From Mycobacterium sp. AZCC_0083 (GTDB lineage Bacteria; Actinomycetota; Actinomycetes; Mycobacteriales; Mycobacteriaceae): DNA of 64,000 nucleotides. The translations under genes and the position numbers were made by a program. The DNA lies in contig NZ_JACHGP010000010.1 of the NCBI RefSeq assembly GCF_014202335.1, forward strand, positions 1 to 64,000. Direction: 5' to 3'. The number at the start of each line of letters is the position of its first letter. The first letter of the stretch is position 1. The notes under the pieces are model-generated. The model was not told where the DNA came from. It did no database searches and was given only the letters and a program-made list of their open reading frames with translations. Shown piece after piece: positions 42,863 through 51,939 of this stretch.

Positions 42863-42879
42863 CAGAAGGGGCTGGTGGC

Positions 42880-43287
42880 ATGCACTTGCAGGCGTTCTTC
42901 GAGTGGGCAACCCACGCCTTCGAAGTATCGGGCGTGCTGGCGATGGTGCTCGGCTCGATGTACGCCTTCGCGCTCGCCGCGGTCACCTGGAAGCGAACCG
43001 CCAACGGCGGCCGTGCCTTCAAGACGCTGCGCGACTCGCTCGGTGGGGCGATACTGCTCGGCTTGGAGCTGCTCGTCGCGGCGGACATCGTCAAGACCGT
43101 CACGTCGGCGCCGTCACTGACCGATGCGGCCGTGCTGGGCATGATCGTGTTGATCCGAACGGTGCTGAGCATCACGATCGAGATCGAAGTCGACGGCGTC
43201 GCGCCGTGGCGCAAAGCCCTGACGACCGGGCCGGAGGTCCTTGCCAGGGCTACCCGTGAATCGACACAGCCGCTCACGAATGATTGA
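42880..43287 (+). CDS. DUF1622 family membrane protein (135 aa)
   Basis: ATG 42880 starts MHLQAFFEWATHAFEVSG. Three hydrophobic segments include VLAMVLGSMYAFALAAVTW and GAILLGLELLVAADIVKTV, the latter with the DUF1622 core (L-E-x-L-V-A-A-D-I). VLGMIVLIRTVLSITIEIEVDG follows. It is an inner membrane protein of unknown function, 17 bp downstream of the MgtC gene and probably in the same operon. Confidence 0.9.
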   Translation: MHLQAFFEWATHAFEVSGVLAMVLGSMYAFALAAVTWKRTANGGRAFKTLRDSLGGAILLGLELLVAADIVKTVTSAPSLTDAAVLGMIVLIRTVLSITIEIEVDGVAPWRKALTTGPEVLARATRESTQPLTND

Positions 43288-43323
43288 TAAGCGCATCTAA
43301 CGTCTTCGCGTACAGTCGATGCC

Positions 43324-44268
43324 ATGGCGAGAACTGGCGATGACACCTGGGACATCAGCGAGGGCGTCGGGGCAACCGCGCTCGGCGTAGCCGCGGGCCG
43401 GGCTGCGGAAACCAATAGCGACGATCCCCTTATCGTCGATCCCTACGCGCAGCTGTTCCTCGAAGCCGCGGGCGACGGCATCTGGAGCGTGTACTTGAAC
43501 GACGAGCTGCCCACCGAACTGGCTGAGGTCGACCCGAGGTTCAGGGAGCGGATGGCGGCGATGACGGGCTACATGGCGTCGCGCACGAAGTTCTTCGACG
43601 AGTTCTTCCTCGCCGCGGCCGCTGCGGGTGTGCGCCAATCGGTGATCCTGGCGGCCGGACTGGACGCGCGGGCCTGGCGGCTGGCGTGGCCCGACGGCAG
43701 CGTGGTCTACGAGATCGACCAGCCGAAGGTGCTGGCGTTCAAGGCCGAGACGCTCGAATCCCACGGCGCCACACCGATTGCGAGATACGTCGGTGTTCCC
43801 ATCGACCTTCGCCAGGACTGGCCGACCGCGCTGCAGCAGGCCGGATTCGATCCAGGGGTGCCCACCGCGTGGTCGGCAGAAGGCTTGCTGCCCTACCTGC
43901 CAGCGGAGGCGCAGGATCTGCTGTTCGAGCGCATCCAGGGTCTGAGCGCGCCCGGCAGCCGGATCGCGGTGGAGGCGTTCAACAACGAATTCTTCAGTGC
44001 GGACAGCGTCGCCCGCCGGGAAGAGCAGATGGAGCGCTACCGGGCGGCAGCGGTCAAACTGGGCCGTCAGGACATTCCCGAGTCTGGAAACCTGCTCTAC
44101 GAAGAGGAACGGACCGAGGTCGTCGACTGGCTGCGTGCGCACCGCTGGGGCACCACCGCCCTGACCGCCGAGGAGCTGATGGCCGGCAACGGGCGCTCAG
44201 TGCCGTCGGATCTGGACGACGGGACGCCGCAGAGCGTCTTCGTCGAGGGTCGGCTGGGTCAGCTGTAG
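43324..44268 (+). CDS. Putative SAM-dependent methyltransferase, TIGR00027 type (314 aa)
   Basis: The sequence matches the large mycobacterial paralogous family (Rv0145-like): WDISEGVGATALGVAAGRA at the start, AAGLDARAWRLAWPDG for SAM binding, DLRQDWPTALQQAGFDP and AWSAEGLLPYLP. Relatives act as leucine carboxyl- or O-methyltransferases. Substrate unknown. Its 3' end overlaps the convergent kinase gene by 10 bp. Confidence 0.9.
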   Translation: MARTGDDTWDISEGVGATALGVAAGRAAETNSDDPLIVDPYAQLFLEAAGDGIWSVYLNDELPTELAEVDPRFRERMAAMTGYMASRTKFFDEFFLAAAAAGVRQSVILAAGLDARAWRLAWPDGSVVYEIDQPKVLAFKAETLESHGATPIARYVGVPIDLRQDWPTALQQAGFDPGVPTAWSAEGLLPYLPAEAQDLLFERIQGLSAPGSRIAVEAFNNEFFSADSVARREEQMERYRAAAVKLGRQDIPESGNLLYEEERTEVVDWLRAHRWGTTALTAEELMAGNGRSVPSDLDDGTPQSVFVEGRLGQL

Positions 44269-46070
44269 GCGCCGTTGATCACCGGCTGGGTGATCATCCC
44301 CGCCTCGACACCCCAGTGGGTCATGATCGTGCGGTACTCGCCGCTGGCGATCAGATGCATCAGCGCCTGCCGGAGGGACTCGGCCAGTGGCGAACCCTTG
44401 GCCACCGGCCAGCCGTACGGCGCGGCGTTGAAGACCTCGCCCGCCGCCTCCAGCGTGCCGTCGCTGCGGTTCACGGCGTAACCCGTCACCGGTGAGTCAG
44501 CAGCCATGGCGTCGAGCTGGCCTGCAGTCAAGGCAGCGGTGACGTCGTCCTGGCTGTCGTAGTCGATCGCCACGATCGGTGGCGAACCGACCGCGACGCA
44601 GGCCTTGCTCTTCACCGGAAGCTCTTCGGTGTCCTGGATAGTGCGGGACTGCACGCCGACTCGCCGACCGCACGCGTTGTTCGGGTTGACCGGTGAGCCG
44701 GACCGTTGGGCCCATTGCGTCCCCGCCTGGAAGTAGGTCACGAAGTCGGCGGACGCTTCGCGATCCTTGGTGTCGGTGAACGATGACAGTCCGACGTCGA
44801 AGGCCTTGCCCTGCACGGACGGGATGATGCTCTCGAAGGCCGTCTCGCGGTATTCGACGTTGAGCCCGAGCACCTTTGCGACGGCGTTCATCAGATCGAC
44901 GTCGAAACCGGTCAGGTTGCCGTCGGCACCCCTGAACTCGGCAGGCGCGTAGGGCTCGTTGATCCCCACCACCAGTTTCCCCGTCGACCGGATCGCCTCG
45001 GGCACGGAGGCGGCGATGGCGGCGGGGTCGCCGATCATGGGAGCAAGGCTGGTCGACGACGATCCGGTGGTGGTGGAAGATCCGCCAACGGCGCCGTTCC
45101 TCGAATCGCTTGGTGCACTGCGCATCTGCCAGGTGAGGACGGCGGCTATGAGGATCCCGACGATGGCGGCTGCGGACAGTGTGAGCGTGCTCAGCCGCCG
45201 CGGCCGCCGGGCACCCGGCGATGGCAGCTTGCGCTTGGAATGCGCGGCGCGCCGCACCGGCTGAACGGCTCTGACCGCGTCGGCGAGTTCCCCTGCGGTC
45301 TGATAGCGGTTGTCGGGCTCCTTCGCCATCCCCTTGGCGACCACGGCGTCGAAACCCTTGGGCAGGTTGGGATTGAGCGCGGACGGGCGCGGGGGAGGCG
45401 CCACCAGGTGGCCGGCGAGTTGCTGTTCGAGGCTGTCCCCCGAGTAGGGTCTGCTGCCCGTCAGGCATTCGTGCAGCACGCAGGTCAGCGCGTAGACATC
45501 CGAGCGCGGATCGCTCTGCCCGCTCTTGAATCGTTCCGGCGCCATGTACGCCATGGTGCCGAGAGTGCTTCCGACAGTAGTCAATCCGGTCTCAGTGGTG
45601 GTGCGGGCGATGCCGAAGTCGATCAAATAGACGAAGTCCTTGGCGGCGATGAAGATGTTCGACGGTTTCACGTCGCGGTGCACCAGCCCGACCGCATGCG
45701 CCGCATCCAGCGCCGTTGCCACCTGCTCGACGATCGTCACCGCCCGTTCCGGAGACAGTGGCCCCTGGGCTTCGGACAGCACGGTTCCGAGATCCTCGCC
45801 GTCAATCAACCGCATGTCGAGGTAGAGCTGGCCGTCGATCTCGCCGTAGCCGTGAATGGGAACGACGTGCGGCTCGGTCAGGCCTGCCGCCGCGTGTGCC
45901 TCACGGCGAAAGCGCTGCTGGAAGACCGGGTCGCCGGCGAGGTGAGCGGGCAGGACCTTGAGTGCGACGATGCGGTCGGTGAGGGTGTCGTGCGCCCGGT
46001 ATACCTGGCCCATTCCGCCCCGACCGAGCAGTTCTAGCAACTGATAGTGCCCGAACGGCGTCGCATCCAA
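44259..46070 (-). CDS. Ser/Thr protein kinase fused to an extracellular solute-binding domain (603 aa)
   Basis: Residues 8-270 form a Hanks-type kinase with GRGGMG, K38, HRDVKPSN (D133), DFG (151-153) and APE (177-179). A membrane helix follows at about 298-314 after a basic stretch. The outside part (365-600) is a type 3 solute-binding protein domain: LVVGINEPYAPAEFRG, GFDVDLMNAVAKVLGLNVEYRET, and DVGLSSFTDTKDREASADFVTYFQAG. A kinase that senses an amino-acid-like ligand is the direct reading of this architecture; it takes the place of the PASTA or NHL domains of other mycobacterial kinases. Confidence 0.9.
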   Translation of the reverse strand: MDATPFGHYQLLELLGRGGMGQVYRAHDTLTDRIVALKVLPAHLAGDPVFQQRFRREAHAAAGLTEPHVVPIHGYGEIDGQLYLDMRLIDGEDLGTVLSEAQGPLSPERAVTIVEQVATALDAAHAVGLVHRDVKPSNIFIAAKDFVYLIDFGIARTTTETGLTTVGSTLGTMAYMAPERFKSGQSDPRSDVYALTCVLHECLTGSRPYSGDSLEQQLAGHLVAPPPRPSALNPNLPKGFDAVVAKGMAKEPDNRYQTAGELADAVRAVQPVRRAAHSKRKLPSPGARRPRRLSTLTLSAAAIVGILIAAVLTWQMRSAPSDSRNGAVGGSSTTTGSSSTSLAPMIGDPAAIAASVPEAIRSTGKLVVGINEPYAPAEFRGADGNLTGFDVDLMNAVAKVLGLNVEYRETAFESIIPSVQGKAFDVGLSSFTDTKDREASADFVTYFQAGTQWAQRSGSPVNPNNACGRRVGVQSRTIQDTEELPVKSKACVAVGSPPIVAIDYDSQDDVTAALTAGQLDAMAADSPVTGYAVNRSDGTLEAAGEVFNAAPYGWPVAKGSPLAESLRQALMHLIASGEYRTIMTHWGVEAGMITQPVINGAYS

Positions 46071-46189
46071 GTGCTGCTCCTTGACGCCGCCGAACTGCGT
46101 TGACGTCGAAATGCTAGATCAGCCAGGGCGGAAATGCCCGGATACGTCAGTTTTGTCAATTGGCTGGGCGAACGTGACACGATCGCCGA

Positions 46190-46927
46190 GTGTCCGAGCT
46201 GGCTGGCTTTCCGGTTGCCGCGCCACCGTTGCCGTGGCCCGTGTTCACCCATCAGCACTGGACCGATCTCACCTTCGTGCACTGGCCCGTCGACCCCGAG
46301 GCGATCGCACACTTCTACCCGGCGGGCACCCGACCGGACGTCTTCGCCGACGGCTCGACGTACGTCGGTCTGGTGCCGTTCGCGATGAGCGATGTCGCGC
46401 TGGGCATTTCGCGCCCTCTTCCGTACTTCGGCCGCTTCCTCGAGACGAACGTCCGGTTGTACTCCACCGACGACGAGGGCCGCCACGGTGTGTTGTTCCG
46501 TTCGTTGGAGACGGCCCGGCTGGCGGTGGTTCCTGCGACCAGGGTCGGGCTCGGCGTGCCATACACGTGGGCGAAGATGCGGATGACCCGGCACGGCGAC
46601 CGAATCACCTATGCCAGCGTGCGGCGCTGGCCCCGGCGGGGACTGCGGACTCGATTGACCGTCGAGGTCGGCGCGGCCGTCGAGCCGACACCGCTGGAGA
46701 TCTGGCTGACCGCGCGGTGGGGCGCCCACACCCGCAAGGCAGGCCGCACCTGGTGGGTGCCCAACGAGCATGGGCCGTTCCCGCTTCACGCGGCCGAGGT
46801 GGTCGATCTGGATGACGATCTGGTGCCGGCCAGTGGCGTGCGGCCCACCGGGGAACGCCTGCGTGCGCTCTTCTCGCCGGGGGTGCGCGCCCGCTTCGGT
46901 CGTCCGACCCACATGACCAACGGGTGA
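46190..46927 (+). CDS. DUF2071 (YqjF-like) family protein (245 aa)
   Basis: GTG 46190 starts M-SELAGFPVAAPP. The beta-rich core has WTDLTFVHWPVDPEAIAHFYPAGTRPDVFADGSTYVGLVPF and FLETNVRLYSTDDEGRHGVLF, typical of the DUF2071 family (YqjF), distantly related to acetoacetate decarboxylase-like folds. Function unknown. It is divergent from the kinase gene. Confidence 0.85.
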   Translation: MSELAGFPVAAPPLPWPVFTHQHWTDLTFVHWPVDPEAIAHFYPAGTRPDVFADGSTYVGLVPFAMSDVALGISRPLPYFGRFLETNVRLYSTDDEGRHGVLFRSLETARLAVVPATRVGLGVPYTWAKMRMTRHGDRITYASVRRWPRRGLRTRLTVEVGAAVEPTPLEIWLTARWGAHTRKAGRTWWVPNEHGPFPLHAAEVVDLDDDLVPASGVRPTGERLRALFSPGVRARFGRPTHMTNG

Positions 46928-46994
46928 ACAGCCTGCAACCAAGAGGTTGTGCGGCCGTCTGGTTGCGCCGGGACCCAAGATAATGGGGAGCGGT

Positions 46995-47285
46995 ATGAAT
47001 GCGTTCGTGTCGGTCTATGTCGATATGGCGGCCCGGGCGGATGACGTCCGCGTCGCCGTTACTCGCCTGCCAAGACCCCGCGGTGTGGTCGAGGTCAAGG
47101 TCGACTGTGATGCGATCACCGACACCTTCGGCTGCCGCATCGCGGTGGATCTGACCGGCACGTTCGACGAACGCACCGAGGGTCTGGCCATCGCCCGCGC
47201 GTACGCCGCCGATCTCTCGGCAGCCCTTGGGATTCCCGCCTTCGCCTTCTACGACCTGCTGCGGCGGGACTACCCGGCGAGTTGA
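46995..47285 (+). CDS. Small conserved hypothetical protein (96 aa)
   Basis: ATG 46995 follows GGGGAG at about 7 nt. The 96-aa protein has strand-helix pattern AFVSVYVDMAARADDVRVAV, then VDLTGTFDERTEGLAIARAYAADL, without signal or membrane segments. It resembles no family I can name. It abuts the convergent nitronate monooxygenase gene with no gap. Confidence 0.6.
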   Translation: MNAFVSVYVDMAARADDVRVAVTRLPRPRGVVEVKVDCDAITDTFGCRIAVDLTGTFDERTEGLAIARAYAADLSAALGIPAFAFYDLLRRDYPAS

Positions 47286-48209
47286 CTACGTTCGACCGAG
47301 CCGAGAGCTCGCCGCGTCCAACGCCGCTTCGATCTCGCACCACGTGCGCCGCACGATCTCGGACACCGGTAAAAGGTCGGTGATCCGGGACGACACCTGA
47401 CCGGTGTTGGCGACGCTGGCGTCCATGTCGCCGTCGAAGTAGAGGCGAGTGATGCCGCCAAGCACCGGCGCTCCGTCATCGGAACCGGCCAGCCGCGCCG
47501 CAAGGCCGACCCGCAGGACGCGCATCGTGGGATTGCCTGGGATGTTCAACAGGAATGTGCCGTCGTCGGCGGCGTCCACGATGGCGTTCTTGAAGTTCGC
47601 GTGGACGAGCGCCTCCTGGCTGGCCAGCATGCGCGTGCCCATCTGCACGCCCTCGGCGCCCAGCACCAACGCCGCCGCAGCCGTGCGCGCATCGCACATC
47701 CCGCCGGCGGCGATCAGCGGCAGGTCGACGTGGTCGGCAACCAGCGGCAACAGCACCATCGTCGACGCGGAGAGCGCCGATTTGAACCCGCCACCCTCCA
47801 CGCCCTCGACCACCAGCGCGTCGACGCCTGCGTCGGCCGCCTTCACGGCGCCCTTCAGTGATCCCACGACGTGAAACACCGTCATGCCGGCGTCGTGCAG
47901 GCGGTCGGTGAACAGCGCAGGATCACCTGCGGAGGTGAAGACGTGGCGGACGTCGGCCGCGGCCATCGTGTCGACGATCGACGGGTCCTTCTTCCAGCCC
48001 TGAATCATCAGGTTCGCGGCCACGGGCCGGTCCGTGAACTGGCGCACCCTAAGCAGATCGGCACGGCCCTCGGCGGTCACGGTCTCGATCATGCCCATGC
48101 CGCAGCCCTCCGAGACGGCGGCGGCGAGCTCTGCGCGGGCGATGTAGGTCATCGGCGCCTGGACGACCGGGTACTGCACTCCAAGGAGGGACTGGATTCG
48201 ATTCGCCAT
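47286..48209 (-). CDS. Nitronate monooxygenase / NPD-like flavin enzyme (307 aa)
   Basis: I choose ATG 48209 (MANRIQSLLG), with ATG 48218 as an alternative. The TIM-barrel sequence has VQYPVVQAPMTYIARAELAAAVSEGCGMGM, VDALVVEGVEGGGF, LIAAGGMCDARTAAAALVLGAEGVQMGTRMLAS, which are the FMN phosphate-binding loops of 2-nitropropane dioxygenase-like proteins. Class II nitronate monooxygenases and CoA-linked dehydrogenases share this fold. Substrate uncertain. No operon partner. Confidence 0.9.
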   Translation of the reverse strand: MANRIQSLLGVQYPVVQAPMTYIARAELAAAVSEGCGMGMIETVTAEGRADLLRVRQFTDRPVAANLMIQGWKKDPSIVDTMAAADVRHVFTSAGDPALFTDRLHDAGMTVFHVVGSLKGAVKAADAGVDALVVEGVEGGGFKSALSASTMVLLPLVADHVDLPLIAAGGMCDARTAAAALVLGAEGVQMGTRMLASQEALVHANFKNAIVDAADDGTFLLNIPGNPTMRVLRVGLAARLAGSDDGAPVLGGITRLYFDGDMDASVANTGQVSSRITDLLPVSEIVRRTWCEIEAALDAASSRLGRT

Positions 48210-48431
48210 CGGCGTCATCCGGCCGTGAAGTAACGACGACGGGGCATGTTCGGAACATAACAGGGCGGCGGATTTTCGCATCGACCACGCGGAGCACCGT
48301 CGGAGGAAACGCATAGGTTGCGAATCGTTACCGGATCTTGTTGTAAACGTGTCTGGAGTGAAAGAGGGTTCCAATGTGACTCAAGTGTCAAAAGTGCACT
48401 GTCGGGCGCACGACGGAAGAAGTAGTCGCAG

Positions 48432-48845
48432 ATGAGCTCTCAACGATCGACATTCCGAGTGGCAGCCGTGGCCGTAGGCGTCTTCGCGGCCGCCATGTCG
48501 TCCATCGCACCCGCAAGCGCCGACGAGGGCAATGACGCCTTCCTCCACGCCCTCAGCGGCGCAGGAGTGGGGTTCGGTGACCCGAACTCCACGGCGGCGC
48601 TGGGTCAGGCGATCTGCCCGATCCTCGCCCAGCCGGGCGGCAACTTCGCCCAGGCGGCGTCGACGGTCACCGGTAGCGGCGTCTCGCCGGGCATGGCAGG
48701 ACTGTTCACCACCATTGCGATTCAGATGTACTGCCCGACCATGGTCAATCAGATGGCAAACGGGGACTTCTCGAGCATCGGGAACTTCGCAGGCATCGGG
48801 AACTTCATGGGAATGCCGAAGATTCCAGGCCTGCCGGGCTCCTGA
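48432..48845 (+). CDS. Secreted DUF732 family protein (137 aa)
   Basis: The signal peptide (FRVAAVAVGVFAAAMSSIAPASA, cleaved near residue 30) is followed by a DUF732 domain: DAFLHALSGAGVGFGDPNSTAALGQAICPIL, and MYCPTMVNQMANG with a paired Cys. A short Gly/Phe/Met/Pro tail ends the protein. DUF732 is a mycobacterial family of small exported proteins of unknown role. Confidence 0.85.
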   Translation: MSSQRSTFRVAAVAVGVFAAAMSSIAPASADEGNDAFLHALSGAGVGFGDPNSTAALGQAICPILAQPGGNFAQAASTVTGSGVSPGMAGLFTTIAIQMYCPTMVNQMANGDFSSIGNFAGIGNFMGMPKIPGLPGS

Positions 48846-48906
48846 CCAGCGAGCTCGACCTAGCACTCCGCGAACTCGCCGCGCGGCGGGCTGGCATTCT
48901 GTGTTG

Positions 48907-49788
48907 ATGGCCAAACCGCCCACGGGCAAGGACGACCTCGCTCCGCACTTCGACGACATTCAGGCCCACTACGACATCTCCGACGACTTCTATCGGTTGT
49001 TCCTCGATCCGACGCAGACCTACAGCTGTGCGTACTTCGAGCGCGACGACATGACGCTGGAAGAGGCGCAGATCGCCAAGATCGACCTGGCGCTGGGCAA
49101 GCTGGGCCTCGAGCCGGGCATGACGCTGCTCGACGTCGGCTGTGGCTGGGGCGCCACCATGCAGCGCGCCGTCGAGCGTTACGACGTCAACGTCGTCGGC
49201 CTCACGTTGAGCAAGAACCAGGCCGAGCACGTCGAGCACGTCTTCGCCGAGTCCGACAGCCCGCGATCCAAGCGGATCCTCCTGCAGGGGTGGGAGCAGT
49301 TCAGCGAGCCGGTCGATCGCATCGTCAGCATCGGGGCGTTCGAGCACTTCGGGCACGAACGGTACGACGCGTTCTTCGCGACGGCACACCGGGCGTTGCC
49401 GGACGACGGAATCATGTTGCTGCACAGCATCACTGGGCTGCATCCCGATGAGATGCGGGAAAAGGGATTGCCGTTGACGTTCGAGTTCGCGCGGTTCCTC
49501 AAGTTCATGCTGACGGAGATCTTCCCCGGCGGACGCCTGCCATCGATCCCGATGGTGCAGGAGCGTGCGACCGAAGGCGGGTTCGAGGTGACCAGAACCC
49601 AGTCGCTGCAGCCGCACTACGCCAAGACGCTCGACAGGTGGGCTGCGGCGTTGGAGTCCCGCCACGACGAGGCCGTCGCGATCCAGTCGCAGGAGATGTA
49701 CGACCGGTACATGCGCTACCTCACCGGATGCGCCGACATGTTCCGCGTCGGCTACATCGACGTCAATCAGTTCACGCTGGAGAAGTAG
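48907..49788 (+). CDS. Mycolic acid-type cyclopropane/methoxy SAM methyltransferase (293 aa)
   Basis: I choose ATG 48907 (MAKPPTGKDD); a longer frame from 48532 is antisense-free but overlaps the DUF732 gene. The core shows HYDISDDFYRLFLDPTQTYSCAYF, TLLDVGCGWGATMQRA and SIGAFEHFG, hallmarks of CmaA/MmaA/UmaA-like enzymes that transfer methyl groups to olefinic mycolates via SAM. The fine specificity cannot be read by eye. It implies mycolic acid biosynthesis. Confidence 0.9.
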   Translation: MAKPPTGKDDLAPHFDDIQAHYDISDDFYRLFLDPTQTYSCAYFERDDMTLEEAQIAKIDLALGKLGLEPGMTLLDVGCGWGATMQRAVERYDVNVVGLTLSKNQAEHVEHVFAESDSPRSKRILLQGWEQFSEPVDRIVSIGAFEHFGHERYDAFFATAHRALPDDGIMLLHSITGLHPDEMREKGLPLTFEFARFLKFMLTEIFPGGRLPSIPMVQERATEGGFEVTRTQSLQPHYAKTLDRWAAALESRHDEAVAIQSQEMYDRYMRYLTGCADMFRVGYIDVNQFTLEK

Positions 49789-49790
49789 GC

Positions 49791-50249
49791 CTACTTCGCG
49801 AGGCTCTTGCTGAAGAACACCCGCCGGTAGCCGTCCTGAACGGCGCGGTGCGTCTCGCGGTACCCATGCCGCGGATAGAACACCAGGTTCTCGGTCATCG
49901 CCTCGTTCGTCACCAGCCGCACCTCACTCAGGCCCTGCTCGGCGGCGTCCCGCTCGGCCAGCTCGAGCAGCCGGCGGCCGTACCCACCGCCCTGCGCGGA
50001 GGTCGCCACCGCGACGGTGTCCAACAGCAAATGGTCGCCCTGGTCCTGGGTGACCAGCACGGCGATGACGGCGTCACGCTGCACGACCACCCAGATCCTG
50101 GAGGTGTCGAGCATTCCGGCGTAGTCGGTGAGCATGGGGGCCGGCGGTTTCCCGATGCGTTCGACGTACTTGCCGAACGACTCTGCGACGAGCCCCTCGA
50201 TGGCGCCAATGTCGTCGCCCGTCGCACGCCGCAGCACTGGCTCGTCCAT
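49791..50249 (-). CDS. GNAT family N-acetyltransferase (152 aa)
   Basis: The fold has AVIAVLVTQDQGDHLLLDTVAVATSAQGGGYGRRLLELAERDA, the acetyl-CoA-binding Q-x-x-G-x-G-x-x-L motif, and ends YPRHGYRETHRAV. The substrate is not readable. It converges on the mycolate methyltransferase with a 2-bp gap. Confidence 0.85.
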   Translation of the reverse strand: MDEPVLRRATGDDIGAIEGLVAESFGKYVERIGKPPAPMLTDYAGMLDTSRIWVVVQRDAVIAVLVTQDQGDHLLLDTVAVATSAQGGGYGRRLLELAERDAAEQGLSEVRLVTNEAMTENLVFYPRHGYRETHRAVQDGYRRVFFSKSLAK

Positions 50250-50269
50250 TCCGGCGAGCCTAATCGGGC

Positions 50270-51748
50270 TTACGCGGCGGCTTCGGATCCGGTGCTACCG
50301 GAGGCCTCGCCAGGGGTGGAACCCGTCGTCGTCCCACTGGTGGTGGTGCTGGTGCCGGTGGTGGTCGTCGTGCCCGTGGTTGCCGGGGTGGACGGCGTGC
50401 CCGTGGTCCCCGGGGATGCCGGGGTGGAGGGAGTGCCTTCGCCCGGCGTGACCTTGTTGCCGTTGGAGGTCACCGTGGGATGCAGTCCGTCGTCGGGTGA
50501 TTTCGCGGTCGACACAGTTGGGGTGGACTCCGCGGACGCCTTCAGTGCGGTGTCTTCGGCCTTGGGTTCCGGCTTGGGCTCCGGCTTGGCCTCGGGCTCG
50601 GACTTGGGCAGGGCCTTGGCTTCCGGTGCGGCGGTCAGGCTCTTCAAAGCCGTGTCCCCGCTGTCCGCCGCCGGGGCCGGGGGCGCCGACAGCGCATTGA
50701 TGTTCTGGTTCACCGGGGCGATCGTCAGACCGCCGCCGTTCACCAGGTTCGCCAGACCCTCGGCGATCGCGCCGGGTATGGCAGCGAGTGCCTGGAGGAT
50801 CTTCTCCGGCGGGGTGATGAGTGAGAACGGCGTCGGCGTCGCGGGATCCAGGTTCAGCCGGTCCGTGTAGCTCATGTCGACCAGAACCCGCAGCAGCGGC
50901 TCGAAGGCGCTCAACACCGGCTCGCTGAACGGTGTCAGGCCCACCGCCGCCGCCGCCTGACGCAGCGGTCCAAGCAGAGGCAGGTACTGGGAGTGCACCA
51001 GCACATAGGTGTCGTAACCGCCCGCACTGTTGTGCACCGTCGTCACGTTGGCGGGGGTGACTCCGGGGATGATGGCGTCGTAGTACTGGTCGGGGTGTGA
51101 ATACTGAACGGCGAGGAGGGAATTCAGCAATGCGAGCGGGTTGAAGTAGGCCGGGAAGTCTGCGTAGGGGTCGTACTCGTTCGTGACGTAGGTGGTGTCG
51201 TAGCGCGTCGGCACACCGGCGCCCATCCCGTCGACGATCACCGGAATGGGGATGCCGGGGAACCGCCCGAAGATGCCGCCGTTGGGCGTGAACGGCGCGC
51301 CGATCATCACGAAGCTCAGTTGTGTGTTCGACGGCGCGGCCGAAGCGTCGAGTGCCTGCAGCCTTCGTCGCTCCAACTCGGCGACCATCGCCCCCTCCGA
51401 GTAACCGGCGACGATCAAGAACGTCTCGGCCGACCTCGAGCTGATCGCGTTGTGCAGCTTGGGCAGTCCGTCCCTGGCGCTGTCTGACAGGGCGAGGCTG
51501 GCCGGATAGTTGATGCCCTCATAGAAGTAGCTCGAAGGCACGACCGTGCCGCTGAGTTTGTTCGGAACCCGAATACTCATCGAGTCGTCGCGGCCGCCGA
51601 TACCGATGACGGTGTTGGTGAGCTGCACCAACAGATTGCTGTTGGTCGCTTGTCCGACCACCAGCGCACTGGAGATGCCGGCTGCGGCCACGACGGTGAG
51701 AACGGCCTTGCGTGCCCTGTGATACTTCGGCAGCCGATGCTTTGCCAC
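50270..51748 (-). CDS. PE-PPE domain-type serine hydrolase with Thr/Pro-rich tail (492 aa)
   Basis: A basic n-region and signal helix (ARKAVLTVVAAAGISSALVVG) open the protein. The alpha/beta hydrolase domain (about residues 60-300) has FLIVAGYSEGAMVAEL for the nucleophile and VIDGMG plus YTNEYDPYADFPAYF, as in the PE-PPE C-terminal domain. There is no PE or PPE N-terminus, so this is a stand-alone hydrolase. From about residue 350 to the end it is Ala/Pro/Lys/Thr-rich, with long Thr/Gly/Ser tracts, likely a cell-wall or surface tail. Such proteins may be trehalose/mycolate-related acyltransferases. Confidence 0.85.
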   Translation of the reverse strand: MAKHRLPKYHRARKAVLTVVAAAGISSALVVGQATNSNLLVQLTNTVIGIGGRDDSMSIRVPNKLSGTVVPSSYFYEGINYPASLALSDSARDGLPKLHNAISSRSAETFLIVAGYSEGAMVAELERRRLQALDASAAPSNTQLSFVMIGAPFTPNGGIFGRFPGIPIPVIVDGMGAGVPTRYDTTYVTNEYDPYADFPAYFNPLALLNSLLAVQYSHPDQYYDAIIPGVTPANVTTVHNSAGGYDTYVLVHSQYLPLLGPLRQAAAAVGLTPFSEPVLSAFEPLLRVLVDMSYTDRLNLDPATPTPFSLITPPEKILQALAAIPGAIAEGLANLVNGGGLTIAPVNQNINALSAPPAPAADSGDTALKSLTAAPEAKALPKSEPEAKPEPKPEPKAEDTALKASAESTPTVSTAKSPDDGLHPTVTSNGNKVTPGEGTPSTPASPGTTGTPSTPATTGTTTTTGTSTTTSGTTTGSTPGEASGSTGSEAAA

Positions 51749-51858
51749 AAGCCCCCCGCTCCGAGTTCCCCAACTACGCGCGTTGCTGGGACGGTACCGC
51801 AGGGTTGGCCCGTTTCATCGCGGAATGCACACCGTCGTCTGTGCCTGCCATCCGTTAG

Positions 51859-51916
51859 CTGAAAGAAGCGGCGGCTATCTGAAAGAAGCGGCGGCGCCCC
51901 CGAGGGACGCCGCCGC
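51859..51916 (-). terminator. Duplicated element and hairpin behind the LpqH-like gene
   Basis: GCGGCGGCG (51888-51896) and CGCCGCCGC (51908-51916) form a perfect 9-bp stem just downstream of the minus-strand stop at 51940, with a pyrimidine-rich flank (CTTCTTTC). CTGAAAGAAGCGGCGGC occurs twice in tandem, at 51859-51875 and 51879-51895. Confidence 0.6.
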
Positions 51917-51939
51917 CTGATGTGTTTCGAAGCCCTGAA

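Noticed and set aside
44259..46070. Assembly artefact joining a kinase and a binding protein
   Set aside because: The frame is continuous, with a sensible basic stop-transfer stretch, one membrane helix and a linker between the domains, as expected of a genuine receptor kinase.
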